Shown one piece after another: positions 1 through 9,463 of a stretch of 64,000 nucleotides of DNA (positions within the stretch are counted from its first letter, which is position 1; each line of letters starts with the position of its first letter). The notes under the pieces are model-generated. The model had not been told where the DNA came from. It worked only from the letters and a program-made list of their open reading frames with translations, and did not search any database. The stretch lies in contig CAXSCR010000007.1 in NCBI GenBank assembly GCA_964235605.1, positions 57,789 through 121,788 on the forward strand. The letters are read 5' to 3'. Made by a program: the position numbers and the translations under genes. The stretch is from DATCRE01 sp964235605. GTDB taxonomy: Bacteria > Bacteroidota > Bacteroidia > Cytophagales > Cyclobacteriaceae.

Positions 1-1
1 C

Positions 2-73
2 AAGGTTTTCCGTTACACATATAGGTTAGGCGATGCATGGGAATTTATTAAAAAGACGGTACCAATCATTTAA
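2..73 (+). CDS. 3' end of an unidentified gene (partial)
   Basis: An open frame enters from the left edge and reads about 23 residues ending in FIKKTVPII before a TAA stop at 71-73. The stop overlaps the stop of the converging lytic transglycosylase gene, an arrangement typical of compact bacterial convergent pairs. The residues (RLGDAWEFIKK) look protein-like, but the fragment is too short to assign a family. It could also be a chance open frame. Confidence 0.35.
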   Translation, partial: KVFRYTYRLGDAWEFIKKTVPII

Positions 74-1512
74 ATACCGACAATTAACTTTTGCCCGGGT
101 TGAATGTTTGTATCACGTAACTTATTAAGCGATTTAATTTTATCTATTGTAAGTCCTTCAAATTTTTTTGAAATAGTCCAAAGGGTATCACCGGGTTGTA
201 CTGTATAGGTTTTTGATTTTGAAGCTTTGCTGCTAGATACATTCTTTCCGCTACTTCGTATAGAAGTAACGATACCATTGGTTCCAGATTTTTTCCAGAT
301 ATTAAGTCTTTGACCGACTCGAATTGTATTACCACGTATATGATTCCACCGTCTAAGATCTTCGACACGAACCCTGTGATTGGTAGCAATTGATCCTAAA
401 ACATCTCCTCTTCTTACTTTATAAATTATTTTGCCACCGGTCGGATTACCAGCAGGGTTATTGCGGGCCAGTAGCTCAATTTCCTTTCTTCCATTTTTAG
501 ACGCAGAGTCAAGAATTGCCATTCTGTTAATTGAGAGATTCGTTTTTACATGCAAAGGAACATTTAACGTGTATGACTTTCTGCCTTCGGGCACGGCAGT
601 ATGAAGGATGGATGGATTTAGTTTCTGAAGTTCTTCAACACATGTGCCTGTTAAGTCTGCAAAAGTTTGAAGGTGCAGGAATTTTTCAACATGTAGCGTG
701 TCATATGTTGCAGGCATTTCCTCTCCTTCTATAAAAAAGTTATGTTCATCGAGATAATTCATTGTATAAATCATAGCAACAAACTGGGGTACGTAAGATC
801 TTGTTTCTCTAGGCAGATTCGCATAAACCTCCCAGAATGATCTTTTATAACCAGATTTCCTAATAGCTTTCTTTACATTTCCAGGGCCGGTATTATAAGC
901 CGCTAATGCCATTTCCCAATCTTTAAACATTCCGTATAGGCTTTTTAAATATCTGCAGGCAGCATCTGTGGCCTTTTCAGGATCCATTCGGTCATCGATA
1001 TACCAGTCATTATTAAGACCAAAATATTTTCCTGTGGCTGGCATAAATTGCCATAAACCTACAGCTCGCACTCTTGATACCGCCCTCGGATTAAGTCCTG
1101 ATTCAATAATAGATAAGTATTTCAACTCTTCCGGTAGATTGTACTTTGCCAGATATTTTTCAAAGATTGGAAAATAGAGATGCTTTCTGCGCATTACCAT
1201 GCGTGTATACTCCCTGTCACGTATTGTAAAGTAATTGATAAAGGCCTGGATTTTATCGTTGTATGTAAGTGGAATTCCGCTATTAATACACTTGATCCTA
1301 TCCGTCATGAGAGCGGGATCATCATCTCCTGGAATGTATTCAATATTATATGGTGAAGAGTAGTAGATGAAATCCGTTGAGTCTTCTTTATAAAGCATTT
1401 CTTCTTCTGCCACAGCAACCTCTAAAGAATCGACTACAACAGAATCAGCCACCTGACTAAAAACAGGCGTGGCTAAAAAAACTAAAATCAGAATACGTAA
1501 CCAGTTTCGCAT
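70..1512 (-). CDS. LysM-containing lytic transglycosylase (MltD-like)
   Basis: This 480-residue periplasmic murein hydrolase would cleave the MurNAc-GlcNAc bond of peptidoglycan to form 1,6-anhydro ends. A signal peptide covers about residues 1-20 (ends VFSQ). The SLT goose-lysozyme-like domain lies at about 115-240, with the catalytic Glu in IIESGLNP (E137) and the family motifs VGLWQFMPAT and AAYNTGPGNV. Two LysM peptidoglycan-binding repeats follow, at about 363-407 and 434-480, the second ending the protein. MltD proteins usually have this SLT-LysM order. The start is ATG, 3 nt after the stop of gatA, so it is probably cotranscribed with gatA and tatA. Confidence 0.92.
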   Translation of the reverse strand: MRNWLRILILVFLATPVFSQVADSVVVDSLEVAVAEEEMLYKEDSTDFIYYSSPYNIEYIPGDDDPALMTDRIKCINSGIPLTYNDKIQAFINYFTIRDREYTRMVMRRKHLYFPIFEKYLAKYNLPEELKYLSIIESGLNPRAVSRVRAVGLWQFMPATGKYFGLNNDWYIDDRMDPEKATDAACRYLKSLYGMFKDWEMALAAYNTGPGNVKKAIRKSGYKRSFWEVYANLPRETRSYVPQFVAMIYTMNYLDEHNFFIEGEEMPATYDTLHVEKFLHLQTFADLTGTCVEELQKLNPSILHTAVPEGRKSYTLNVPLHVKTNLSINRMAILDSASKNGRKEIELLARNNPAGNPTGGKIIYKVRRGDVLGSIATNHRVRVEDLRRWNHIRGNTIRVGQRLNIWKKSGTNGIVTSIRSSGKNVSSSKASKSKTYTVQPGDTLWTISKKFEGLTIDKIKSLNKLRDTNIQPGQKLIVGI

Positions 1513-1515
1513 GTC

Positions 1516-2943
1516 TTAATCCATTTTCATGACAAGATCGGCAAACTTAAAAAGTTTTGATTCTTCAAAATCGTCAGCAATAATTTGCAGACCTATGGGT
1601 AACCCTTGTTTGTCTTTACCACAAGGTAACGAAATAGCGGGCACTCCGGTAACATTAGCTTGAACGGAAAAAAGATCAGCTAAGTACATCTCTATTGGAT
1701 TTTCTGTATTCTCACCTAACTTAAAAGCAGTTGTCGGGGTTATCGGCATAACAATAAAATCATATTTACTGAGTATGTCTTTCATTTCATTGCGTATGAG
1801 ACGTCTTACTTTTTGAGCTTTGGTGTAGTACGCATCGTAATAACTAGCGCTTAACACAAAGGTTCCAAGTAAAATTCTTTTTTGAACTTCCTTTCCAAAT
1901 CCTTCTGAACGTGTCTTTTTATACATCTCGTGCAAATCCGTTGGCGTTTTAGTTCTATATCCATAACGCACACCATCAAAACGCGATAAGTTTGAACTAG
2001 CTTCTGCTGTGGCTAGTATATAATAAGTTGGAAGAACATATTCGTTTAATGTAAAATCAATTGGCTCTACGGTATGTCCTGCTGCTTTTAATTTGTGAAG
2101 TTTCGCAGCAATGTTTTCCTTGATTTCAGATTGAAGTCCGTTGGTAGCGGTGTCACTTAGATATGCTATTTTATATTTCTTTATTTCGCCGGTCTGTAAC
2201 TCTTCCGTGTAATTCGGTACTGCAGTTTTAGAAACGGTACTATCAAATTCATCTGCGCCTGCCATAACGCCAAGCACCAAGGCAATATCCTCTATCGACT
2301 TTCCGAACACACCAATACAGTCGAATGAAGAGCCATAGGCAACTAATCCATAGCGGGATATACGTGAATAAGTTGGCTTCAACCCAAATACACCACAGAA
2401 GGCAGCTGGTTGTCTTACAGAGCCTCCCGTATCAGATCCAAGTGATATTTGACACATATCAGCCATGACTGCTACCGCGGATCCTCCTGACGAACCACCA
2501 GGAACACGTGCGTTGTCTATATCATTAAGTACGGGCCCAAAAGCTGAATTCTCATTTGAAGAACCCATTGCAAATTCATCACAATTTTGTCTTCCTATTA
2601 TAATGGCATCTTCATCAAGTAAGCGCTGCACGGCAGTTGCTGTAAATTGTGAAATAAAGCCATCTAAGATTTTACTACTAGCTTGTAGTGGATGATCTGT
2701 AAAAGCCAGCACATCTTTTAAGCCCACAATTAGACCCGCGAGTTTTCCCGCATTACCAGATTTTAACTTCTTATCAATTTCAATGGCACGTTGAAGTGCC
2801 TCATCCTCATATACGCTTAAGAAAGCATTTAAGTGAGATTTCTGCTTAATGTTGCTGAGGTGATTGCGTACTAGATCCTGGCAGGTAATAACGCCCTGCT
2901 TTAAATCATTCCGAATGTCGCGAAATGTAGCGTATGTTTTCAA
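1516..2943 (-). CDS. gatA: Asp/Glu-tRNA amidotransferase subunit A (amidase)
   Basis: GatA (475 aa) is the glutaminase subunit of the GatCAB amidotransferase, which converts misacylated Glu-tRNA(Gln) or Asp-tRNA(Asn) to the correct amide form. The amidase-signature Ser-cisSer-Lys triad is visible: K76 in IVGLKDVL, S151 in PGGSSGGS and S175 in GSDTGGSVRQPA. Spacing matches the known family triad. No in-frame ATG is available at the expected place. The N-terminus KTYATFRDIRND fits homologues when read from a TTG start 2 nt after the tatA stop. GatB and GatC are not in this window. Some family members are other amidases, but the length and motif set favour GatA. Confidence 0.9.
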   Translation of the reverse strand: MKTYATFRDIRNDLKQGVITCQDLVRNHLSNIKQKSHLNAFLSVYEDEALQRAIEIDKKLKSGNAGKLAGLIVGLKDVLAFTDHPLQASSKILDGFISQFTATAVQRLLDEDAIIIGRQNCDEFAMGSSNENSAFGPVLNDIDNARVPGGSSGGSAVAVMADMCQISLGSDTGGSVRQPAAFCGVFGLKPTYSRISRYGLVAYGSSFDCIGVFGKSIEDIALVLGVMAGADEFDSTVSKTAVPNYTEELQTGEIKKYKIAYLSDTATNGLQSEIKENIAAKLHKLKAAGHTVEPIDFTLNEYVLPTYYILATAEASSNLSRFDGVRYGYRTKTPTDLHEMYKKTRSEGFGKEVQKRILLGTFVLSASYYDAYYTKAQKVRRLIRNEMKDILSKYDFIVMPITPTTAFKLGENTENPIEMYLADLFSVQANVTGVPAISLPCGKDKQGLPIGLQIIADDFEESKLFKFADLVMKMD

Positions 2944-2945
2944 TA

Positions 2946-3149
2946 CTAGTTTCCGTCTTCTATTCTACCAGCTTCTTCTACGTCTTTTTTTACATCTTTT
3001 ACTGCTTCCTTAAATTCCTTAACACCTTTTCCAAGGCCTTTCATGAATTCGGGGATTTTTTTAGCACCAAAAAATACCAGTATAAAAAGTCCAATTAGTA
3101 AAATCTCCTGGAAACCAACTCCTCCTAAAAACAATAATATAGTCTTCAT
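2946..3149 (-). CDS. tatA: Sec-independent translocase TatA/E family subunit
   Basis: This 67-residue protein has the TatA plan: one N-terminal membrane helix (about residues 10-27, FQEILLIGLFILVFFG), a hinge, then an amphipathic helix starting KKIPEFMKGLGKGVKEFK, and a charged tail. TatA oligomers form the export pore for folded twin-arginine substrates with TatC, which is not in the window. The start is taken at the ATG at 3149 because the upstream in-frame extension would put charged and polar residues before the helix. A TAnnTTTG element lies 21 nt upstream. It runs directly into gatA (2 nt between genes). TatB-like function cannot be excluded from sequence alone. Confidence 0.9.
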   Translation of the reverse strand: MKTILLFLGGVGFQEILLIGLFILVFFGAKKIPEFMKGLGKGVKEFKEAVKDVKKDVEEAGRIEDGN

Positions 3150-3170
3150 TTTATTTTGATTTTGTACCAG

Positions 3171-3178
3171 CAAAAGTA
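3171..3178 (-). promoter_or_regulatory. putative -7 element for tatA-gatA-mltD
   Basis: On the minus strand this reads TACTTTTG, matching the Bacteroidota -7 consensus TAnnTTTG, and sits 21 nt upstream of the tatA ATG. No TTG -33 element was seen at the usual spacing, so support is partial. Confidence 0.35.
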
Positions 3179-3292
3179 GGCTATTAAGGGAATTAAACCT
3201 AAAATTTATAATCCCTTATGCGTTTTCGCAAATCATGAAAGGGCTCGCTTTTGTATTAAATTTGGCCTATAAACAGCTTTTGCCTTTAAAGC

Positions 3293-4474
3293 CTACATGT
3301 TTTTCAGCCAGGCTTGCGGATCTAGAGGTGTGGTGTTTTTATGTATACGGAAGCGCAATTCAGAAATCCCTTCATTGTTAGAAAGTACCTGTCCAATGGG
3401 CTGACTTGTGGAGACCTTTTGTCCAACTTTTACATAAACTTCTTTTAAACCTGTGTAGACGGAAAGATATTCACCATGCTTAATGATTACAGTGCTGCCC
3501 AATGTAGGAATGAAAGCAACTTTTCTCACCTCACCTTCGAATATGCAATTAACCTTCTCATTTTCCTTGGTTTGTATATTTATACCATCGTTTTGAATAA
3601 CTATTCCTTTCAAAACAGGATGACTTTGTCTTCCAAATTTTTGCGAAACGAACCCTGAAACTGGCCATGGAAATTTTGCCTTATTATCTTCAAACGAGTT
3701 TGATAAAGCCGTAGCTTCTTTAGTTTTAAATGCACGAGCTTCGCGGGCTAATTCTTCTTTAATAATATCATCGATGAGTCGGTCCAAGTGGGCTACAGCA
3801 TGTTTTGTTTCTTCCAGATCGCGCTTCAACTTCTTTTCTTCCTTTTCAAGCGATCTTACTAATGTATTTTGCTTTTGCTTTAGATCTGTAAGGTTATTAT
3901 TTTCCGTTAATTGATCATTCAATAGCTTACTTTTTTCCTGTCTTCTTGTTCGTATTGCCTTTACTTGTCCACCTAAAGCCTCTTGAACTTTCGTGATTTG
4001 ATCTGCTTGCAGCTTCCTTGTATCTGCATATTGCTCCATGTATTGTAAGCGCATAACCATCTGGTCATACGATTCCGCAGAGAAAAGGAAAGTCAAACGA
4101 GTGGCACTATTATTTGCCTTTTGAGCCGCAAAGATCATGGACGCATACTCTTTACGTAATTTTTTAAGATCATCCTCAAGAATTTGAATGATACCATTAT
4201 TCTCTCCGATCTCAGAATCCAAATAGCTCACCTCACTTTTAATTGATTGAATGAGCCTTTCTTGTCCATTGATTCTCTCCTTTAATGCACTAAGCTCACC
4301 AAGCGTATTCTTTTTCTTATTAGCAGTTTCAGAAAGGATTTTTTCAACTTCTTGAATTTTCTGTATGTTCTGCAGCTTTTCCTTTTGAAGTTGAGACTTT
4401 GACTTTTGTGCCTCAGCCGAAAGCCAAAAAGTAAAAAACAGACAGATAAGCAGTATCTTTTTACCTGCGATCAT
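3293..4474 (-). CDS. EnvC-like murein hydrolase activator (degenerate M23/LytM)
   Basis: This 393-residue exported protein has a signal peptide (IAGKKILLICLFFTFWLS, cleaved near AEAQ), a long coiled coil (roughly residues 25-250) and a C-terminal LytM/peptidase M23 fold ending near LDPQAWLKN. In active M23 enzymes zinc is held by an HxxxD and an HxH motif. Here the first region reads IVIQNDGINI and the second YTGL in place of the usual Y(A/G)HL, so the ligands appear lost. This matches EnvC/NlpD-type proteins, which activate cell-wall amidases during division rather than cutting peptidoglycan. The ATG at 4474 overlaps the end of the DUF4292 gene by 14 nt, suggesting translational coupling in the 7985-3293 operon. 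Confidence 0.85.
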   Translation of the reverse strand: MIAGKKILLICLFFTFWLSAEAQKSKSQLQKEKLQNIQKIQEVEKILSETANKKKNTLGELSALKERINGQERLIQSIKSEVSYLDSEIGENNGIIQILEDDLKKLRKEYASMIFAAQKANNSATRLTFLFSAESYDQMVMRLQYMEQYADTRKLQADQITKVQEALGGQVKAIRTRRQEKSKLLNDQLTENNNLTDLKQKQNTLVRSLEKEEKKLKRDLEETKHAVAHLDRLIDDIIKEELAREARAFKTKEATALSNSFEDNKAKFPWPVSGFVSQKFGRQSHPVLKGIVIQNDGINIQTKENEKVNCIFEGEVRKVAFIPTLGSTVIIKHGEYLSVYTGLKEVYVKVGQKVSTSQPIGQVLSNNEGISELRFRIHKNTTPLDPQAWLKNM

Positions 4475-5213
4475 ACCGTTTGGGAATGTTAAACGGAAAA
4501 TTAAGTTCTCGTGTACCCACCTCAGCTTTGTTATATTCAAAGATTATAGTTGTATGTAGCAATCCGGTTGGTGCTTTATAAAAAACGTTAATAGTGCCAT
4601 TATAAGGAAATGCCTTTGAACCTACTGGTTGAAAATTAGAATAGTTTATGTTTAATGAGTTATTGGTATTGGCCTCCTTCATTTCCACTTTTTCAATTTT
4701 CATAGTAGCTGCATTAATAAAATTTAAAAGATCTACTGTGCCTGAGTGTTGTTTTAGTAAATATAAAGAACTCTCCTGCTTAAGGTCGTCTTCTTCACTG
4801 TGTGGCATGATAAGGTTACCAAGCATCGCAGCCTGAATAAGATTGTAGTTGATTTCAAAATTGAAACGTTTGGAAAGCTCGGCATAACTGAATACAAAAT
4901 ATTCTTTGTCAACATTTGATACGATGGTAATGGAGTCATGATTGATTAAAGCTTTTCCACCTTGAATTCCTATAACATTAAAACTCATCCATATTACGCT
5001 GTCTTTCCGAACACGAATATTGGCCTTCACTTCGCGTTCCTTATTGGCATAATGTAATATCATCCGAGCTTTGCCATGAAAATAGTCAAAATCGATTTCC
5101 TCAATGTTAAGCGATTTATTAGTAGACATAACAGGCAGCAAATGTGTTTTTTTACTACATGCCATTATAACAGCACATAGGGCAAGTAGCAAAAACCAGG
5201 AACTTTTATTCAT
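4461..5213 (-). CDS. DUF4292 family lipoprotein
   Basis: A 250-residue lipoprotein: the signal sequence NKSSWFLLLALCAVIMAC ends in a lipobox with Cys at about residue 19, so it should be lipid-anchored in the envelope. The body is beta-rich with alternating hydrophobic residues (ITIVSNVDKEYFVFSY, GTINVFYKAP), resembling the LolA/LolB-like fold assigned to DUF4292, a Bacteroidota family of unproven function. The ATG at 5213 is preferred over the upstream TTG because it places the signal peptide at the N-terminus. It lies between a TPR protein gene and an EnvC-like gene with overlaps at both ends, so a role in envelope assembly is inferred, not shown. Confidence 0.82.
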   Translation of the reverse strand: MNKSSWFLLLALCAVIMACSKKTHLLPVMSTNKSLNIEEIDFDYFHGKARMILHYANKEREVKANIRVRKDSVIWMSFNVIGIQGGKALINHDSITIVSNVDKEYFVFSYAELSKRFNFEINYNLIQAAMLGNLIMPHSEEDDLKQESSLYLLKQHSGTVDLLNFINAATMKIEKVEMKEANTNNSLNINYSNFQPVGSKAFPYNGTINVFYKAPTGLLHTTIIFEYNKAEVGTRELNFPFNIPKRYDRR

Positions 5214-6975
5214 AAATTTTTCTATTCTCAATTTTCTTATTTAAAGTTTCTGTGTTCGCATTCATGCCCCGGGCTCTCTCCCATTGCGATACTGCACTAT
5301 CCACATCACCTAACTGGTAAAGAATATCTCCGTAATGTTCGAAATGAGTTGCACTTGCTTGACCAGTACCAATAGCCTTCTCCATAACTTTTTTTGCTTC
5401 TTTATATTTTTGCCTCGTGTACAAAACCCAGGCATATGTATCAAGAAACGTAGGGTTACCCGGATTACTTTTTGTTAGCAGCGCTGACATTTTCTCTGCC
5501 TTTTCTAAATTCTGCTTACGCAACGAGAGATAATAGCTATAGTTATTTAACACACTATAATTATTGGCGTCAACATCAAGCGCAGCATCGTATGCCAGAT
5601 CAGATTTTGTATAGTCCTTCAATGCATTATAAGAGTCACCTAACATGCCATTAATCTCACCGATAAGTGGAAGATTTGATGTTATTAGTTTTTTTGATTG
5701 CTCAAGTGAAATAACCGCCTCACCATAATTACGCTTACGAAGATTTGCATAACCATTGAAGTAATAAAGCATTCCTTGATTAGGGTATGACTCTAACGCG
5801 GATTCAGAGTGGGTTATAACTTTATCAAATTGATCAAGTTGTATTTCTAGGTAGAGTAAATTTTGCCATACTTCGAAATTCACATCTCCCGCTTCAATGG
5901 CGAGCGCATATTCCCGCTGGGCTTCTTTGTTTTTACCCACTGTAAGATACAAATCGCCTCCCAGAATATGTATGTTGTTTTCCTTTGGATAATTCTTTTC
6001 TAGTTTTTCAAATAATGAAAATGCAAAGGCAGATTTTTCTTCGTCAGGCTTGTTTTTGGCTTTACTCTGACCAATCTCGGTACTATAGGTTCCCAGCATA
6101 ATTAGCTTATTATTAAATTCTATGGACTCATCATCAAAAAGTTCTAGCAAGAGCTTCCTGGCTTTCGGCTCCTGATCAGTGTCTCTATAGAGTCCCGCTA
6201 AAAGCATCTTTGCATTTCCCGATTCGCTGTTATCATGAATAAATTTTTCAAGATATTTAATAGCAACCGTCTGTTGCCCTTTCTGTGAAAGCACCTCTGC
6301 AAAACCCATTACATATCTCTGTTCATCAGGAAAGGCTGCTATTAATCTTTCGCCTTCAGAAATTGCTTCCTTTGTTTTGCCTATTTCTAAATACAGTCTT
6401 TGCTTCTGAATGGATGATATCTCACTTACGCCTAAAGCTTCTTCAGCTCGATTATAAGCTTTGATAGCTTCTTCTGGCTTTCTTGCATATTGATAAATGG
6501 CTCCTAACTCGTAAAAGTATTCTTCTGTGCCCTTTACCTGGCTAGTTAAATTCTCATAGACTTCTGCAGCCTTTTCATATTTGCCTAAACTATTATATAT
6601 GTTAGCTGCTAGCAGATAAAAATACTTGTTGTGCTTCTCCAACTTCAACGCATTCTCTATACTTATAGCGGCCTTTTGCATATCCTCTTGGTGAGAACCT
6701 CGAGCTAATACATCGGCAATTTTATAATGTATAGTACCATTATTGGGATCAATCTCAAGCGTCTTCTGATAATACAGGAGGGCCTTTGCATAATCTTCTA
6801 AAATGAAATATTTTTCGCCTTCAGTAAAATAGAATTCTGCTTCTCTAAGCTTTGCACTCTGAGGTTGTGCCTCATTTGATTGCCTTCTTTTTTTTTGGGC
6901 TTGCGCTGAAAATGTCACCACTGCTGTTAACAGCACGAACAGGCCTAGCGTAATATGAGTTCTTTTAAATATCAC
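5206..6975 (-). CDS. TPR-repeat exported protein
   Basis: This 589-residue protein has an N-terminal signal peptide (HITLGLFVLLTAVVTFSAQAQ) followed by tetratricopeptide repeats along its whole length, for example AKALLYYQKTLEIDPNNGTIHYKIADVL near residues 60-90 and KSDLAYDAALDVDANNYSVLNNYSYYL near 455-485. TPR solenoids bind other proteins, so it is probably a periplasmic or outer-membrane scaffold. The start is GTG, in a 4-nt GTGA overlap with the stop of the upstream nucleotidyltransferase, a clear sign of coupled translation. No enzymatic domain is seen. Confidence 0.85.
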   Translation of the reverse strand: MIFKRTHITLGLFVLLTAVVTFSAQAQKKRRQSNEAQPQSAKLREAEFYFTEGEKYFILEDYAKALLYYQKTLEIDPNNGTIHYKIADVLARGSHQEDMQKAAISIENALKLEKHNKYFYLLAANIYNSLGKYEKAAEVYENLTSQVKGTEEYFYELGAIYQYARKPEEAIKAYNRAEEALGVSEISSIQKQRLYLEIGKTKEAISEGERLIAAFPDEQRYVMGFAEVLSQKGQQTVAIKYLEKFIHDNSESGNAKMLLAGLYRDTDQEPKARKLLLELFDDESIEFNNKLIMLGTYSTEIGQSKAKNKPDEEKSAFAFSLFEKLEKNYPKENNIHILGGDLYLTVGKNKEAQREYALAIEAGDVNFEVWQNLLYLEIQLDQFDKVITHSESALESYPNQGMLYYFNGYANLRKRNYGEAVISLEQSKKLITSNLPLIGEINGMLGDSYNALKDYTKSDLAYDAALDVDANNYSVLNNYSYYLSLRKQNLEKAEKMSALLTKSNPGNPTFLDTYAWVLYTRQKYKEAKKVMEKAIGTGQASATHFEHYGDILYQLGDVDSAVSQWERARGMNANTETLNKKIENRKIYE

Positions 6976-7985
6976 TGTGGTGGTGTAACTGAGCTATAGT
7001 CGCCGAGGCTTAAATCGTTAGACTTCCCTTCAAAAATAACGAAATTTCCCAACATGCTATTTTCAAGTACGGTTTTAGATACTTTGGTGTGTTTCTGAAT
7101 AATGGTATTATGTATACGGCTATCAGAAATATGCGATTCTTCCCCAATAGACACGTATGGACCAATAACGGAATTTTCAATTATTGCTCCGGCGCCTACA
7201 AAAACTGGCGGTATAATAACTGAATTAATAAGCTTAGCGCTTTCAGAAACAAGTTTTTGATCTTTGATAAATTCAAGGTAGCGCTGATTAGTTTGAACGG
7301 TAACACTTTTATTTCCGCAGTCAAGCCATTCTTTCACTTGCCCGGGTATAAACACGGCACCTTTTTTATTTAAACCTTGTAGCGCAGTTGTAAATTGATA
7401 TTCGCCTTTCTCTTTAATATCGTTATCAATCAAGTATTGCATTTCTTTGCCTAATGCCTCGCCATCTTTAAAAAAGTAAATACCAATAATTGCTAAATCA
7501 GAAACAAAGGTTGTCGACTTCTCTACCAATTCGATAATCTCTCCTTTTTCATTTAAACGAACAACACCGAATTGTGATGGATCAGCAACTTTCTGCACCC
7601 ATATTATTCCATCTCTTGTTGTGTCTAATTTAAAGTCAGCCTTAAATAAAGTATCAGCGAAAGCAACAATAATTTTGCCTTTGAATAATTCTTTAGCAAA
7701 AAGCAAAGCATGTGAAATACCCATGGCTTGTTCTTGATAGAATATTTTTCCTTCTGCGCCTACTTGCTTTGCAATTGCTTTCAAATTCTCTTCAACTTCT
7801 TTACCGAAGCTTGGGTGAATTATAAAACCGATTTTTTCAATTTTTTCAGGACAAACTTTTGCAATGTCTTCAACCAGACGATGAACGATTGGTTTCCCTG
7901 CAATTGGAAGAAGTGGTTTAGGAACTGTTAGTGTATGTGGGCGTAGACGTTTGCCTAACCCGGCCATTGGTATAATGATATTCAT
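6972..7985 (-). CDS. sugar nucleotidyltransferase with beta-helix tail
   Basis: This 337-residue cytoplasmic enzyme has the nucleotidyltransferase signature GLGKRLRPHTLTVPKPLLPI at its N-terminus, which binds the NTP and would join it to a sugar 1-phosphate. Typical products in the family are dTDP-glucose, GDP-mannose or UDP-sugars. The C-terminal part (about 255-325) has hexapeptide-like repeats (FVGAGAIIENSVIGPYVSIG) forming a left-handed beta-helix, as in glucose-1-phosphate thymidylyltransferase-like and GlmU-like proteins. The acceptor sugar cannot be read from sequence. It lies next to a flippase, consistent with surface polysaccharide synthesis, and is the first gene of the coupled set running down to the EnvC-like gene. 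Confidence 0.85.
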   Translation of the reverse strand: MNIIIPMAGLGKRLRPHTLTVPKPLLPIAGKPIVHRLVEDIAKVCPEKIEKIGFIIHPSFGKEVEENLKAIAKQVGAEGKIFYQEQAMGISHALLFAKELFKGKIIVAFADTLFKADFKLDTTRDGIIWVQKVADPSQFGVVRLNEKGEIIELVEKSTTFVSDLAIIGIYFFKDGEALGKEMQYLIDNDIKEKGEYQFTTALQGLNKKGAVFIPGQVKEWLDCGNKSVTVQTNQRYLEFIKDQKLVSESAKLINSVIIPPVFVGAGAIIENSVIGPYVSIGEESHISDSRIHNTIIQKHTKVSKTVLENSMLGNFVIFEGKSNDLSLGDYSSVTPPQ

Positions 7986-8018
7986 AGTTGAGATTTGTCA
8001 GGCGTTAAATAAAAAAAA

Positions 8019-9461
8019 TCATACCACGCTCTGTTTAAAATTTTTCTTCTCCAAGATATAAATTGTTATAACATAAACACCAATAATAAATGTGTGGAAC
8101 ACAAAAGCAGTCCATGGATTAGCGATTTGAATTAAGTTAACCGCATAGACCAAGAAGCTAGTTAGTATAACATAAGCCAATCCACTAATAACACGGTAGG
8201 GAATCGGATAGAATTTTCGACCAAGCACATAACAAATTGCACACATACCAAAGTAACATATGAGTGTTGCCCAACTGCTTCCCGTATAACCTGCAACAGG
8301 AATCAAAATGAAGTTAGCTAAGATGGTTATGACTACACCAAATATCGTAATGACAGTTCCGTAATGTGTTTTGTCTATTAGTTTAAACCACACTGTTAAG
8401 TTGTAGTAGACACCTAGAAAAAGATATCCTAATAATAATATAGGTACGATATGTAATCCCTCCCAATAGTTTTGGCTACCAAGTAAATGTTTAAGAATGT
8501 CCATGTTAATACCAACACCTAATAAAAGCAAGCAGCAAACAATTATGAAGTAATGATTTATTTGTGCGAATAATGAAGGGGAATTCTTATCTGATGCTTG
8601 TGAGAAGAAGAATGGTTCGGCTGCATAACGAAATGCTTGTACTGCTAAGCTCATTAACATAGCGAACTTATAGCATCCGCTAAATATTCCCAATGCATAC
8701 TTTGCACTCTTACCGGGATAAAAGTTGGCCGGCAACCACCAATCCAAAGTTATTCTCGAAAACATTTCATTCGTCATACCTGCAAGACCGGTTAGCATGA
8801 CAGGGTAAGCATACGTTAACATTGTTATTGTAATCTGCTTATCGAATGAAGGCCTCCAGGAAATAATCGTTTTCGCGAAAAATAAAATATAAAATGAATT
8901 AGCTAACAGTGGTGCTATTATAACGAAACCAACACCAATAGCTGGATCATAGATTACATATAAAAAATAGAGGTTGAGACCAACAACAAGCAAGATGTTG
9001 ATCAGCTTTCCAATGGCAAACTGAAATGGTTTTTTTAGAAATCTTAAACGCGCAAAGGGAATAGCAACAATTGCGTCAATCAACATCAAAGCAGTAAGCG
9101 CATAGATAAAATTTGTATGGTTGGGAATATCCATGGCTATGGCTATTGGCTGAGCGGCAGCGACAATAATAAGGCATAGTAAAAGACTGATCGCTATAAC
9201 TACGGTTTGTGCTAAATTGAAAATTCGTTTCTCATCCGCACCAGGTTTGTTTGCAAATCGGAAATAGGCTGTTTCCATTCCGAACATAAAAATTACATTC
9301 AGAACTGCAACATAGATAAAGAGTTTTGTAATCACCCCGTATTCAACAGGATCATAGATATCAGTTTGGGGTTTTAACAAAAAGAAATTAAGAACGCGAG
9401 GTAAAATACTTCCTAATCCATAGAGTACAGTTTCGCCTGCTAACCGTTTTAATTTATTCAA
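8019..9461 (-). CDS. polysaccharide flippase (Wzx/MATE-like)
   Basis: A 480-residue integral membrane protein with about 12-14 hydrophobic helices and the MOP-superfamily opening LAGETVLYGLGSILPRVLNFFLL. Members flip lipid-linked polysaccharide repeat units across the inner membrane. The likely start is the TTG at 9461, 2 nt after the stop of the enoyl-CoA hydratase gene, since the N-terminal helix begins immediately after and no ATG is near. The downstream neighbour is a sugar nucleotidyltransferase. The substrate is unknown. MurJ is a related alternative, but the sequence reads as the polysaccharide biosynthesis C-terminal type. Confidence 0.85.
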   Translation of the reverse strand: MNKLKRLAGETVLYGLGSILPRVLNFFLLKPQTDIYDPVEYGVITKLFIYVAVLNVIFMFGMETAYFRFANKPGADEKRIFNLAQTVVIAISLLLCLIIVAAAQPIAIAMDIPNHTNFIYALTALMLIDAIVAIPFARLRFLKKPFQFAIGKLINILLVVGLNLYFLYVIYDPAIGVGFVIIAPLLANSFYILFFAKTIISWRPSFDKQITITMLTYAYPVMLTGLAGMTNEMFSRITLDWWLPANFYPGKSAKYALGIFSGCYKFAMLMSLAVQAFRYAAEPFFFSQASDKNSPSLFAQINHYFIIVCCLLLLGVGINMDILKHLLGSQNYWEGLHIVPILLLGYLFLGVYYNLTVWFKLIDKTHYGTVITIFGVVITILANFILIPVAGYTGSSWATLICYFGMCAICYVLGRKFYPIPYRVISGLAYVILTSFLVYAVNLIQIANPWTAFVFHTFIIGVYVITIYILEKKNFKQSVV

Positions 9462-9463
9462 TT

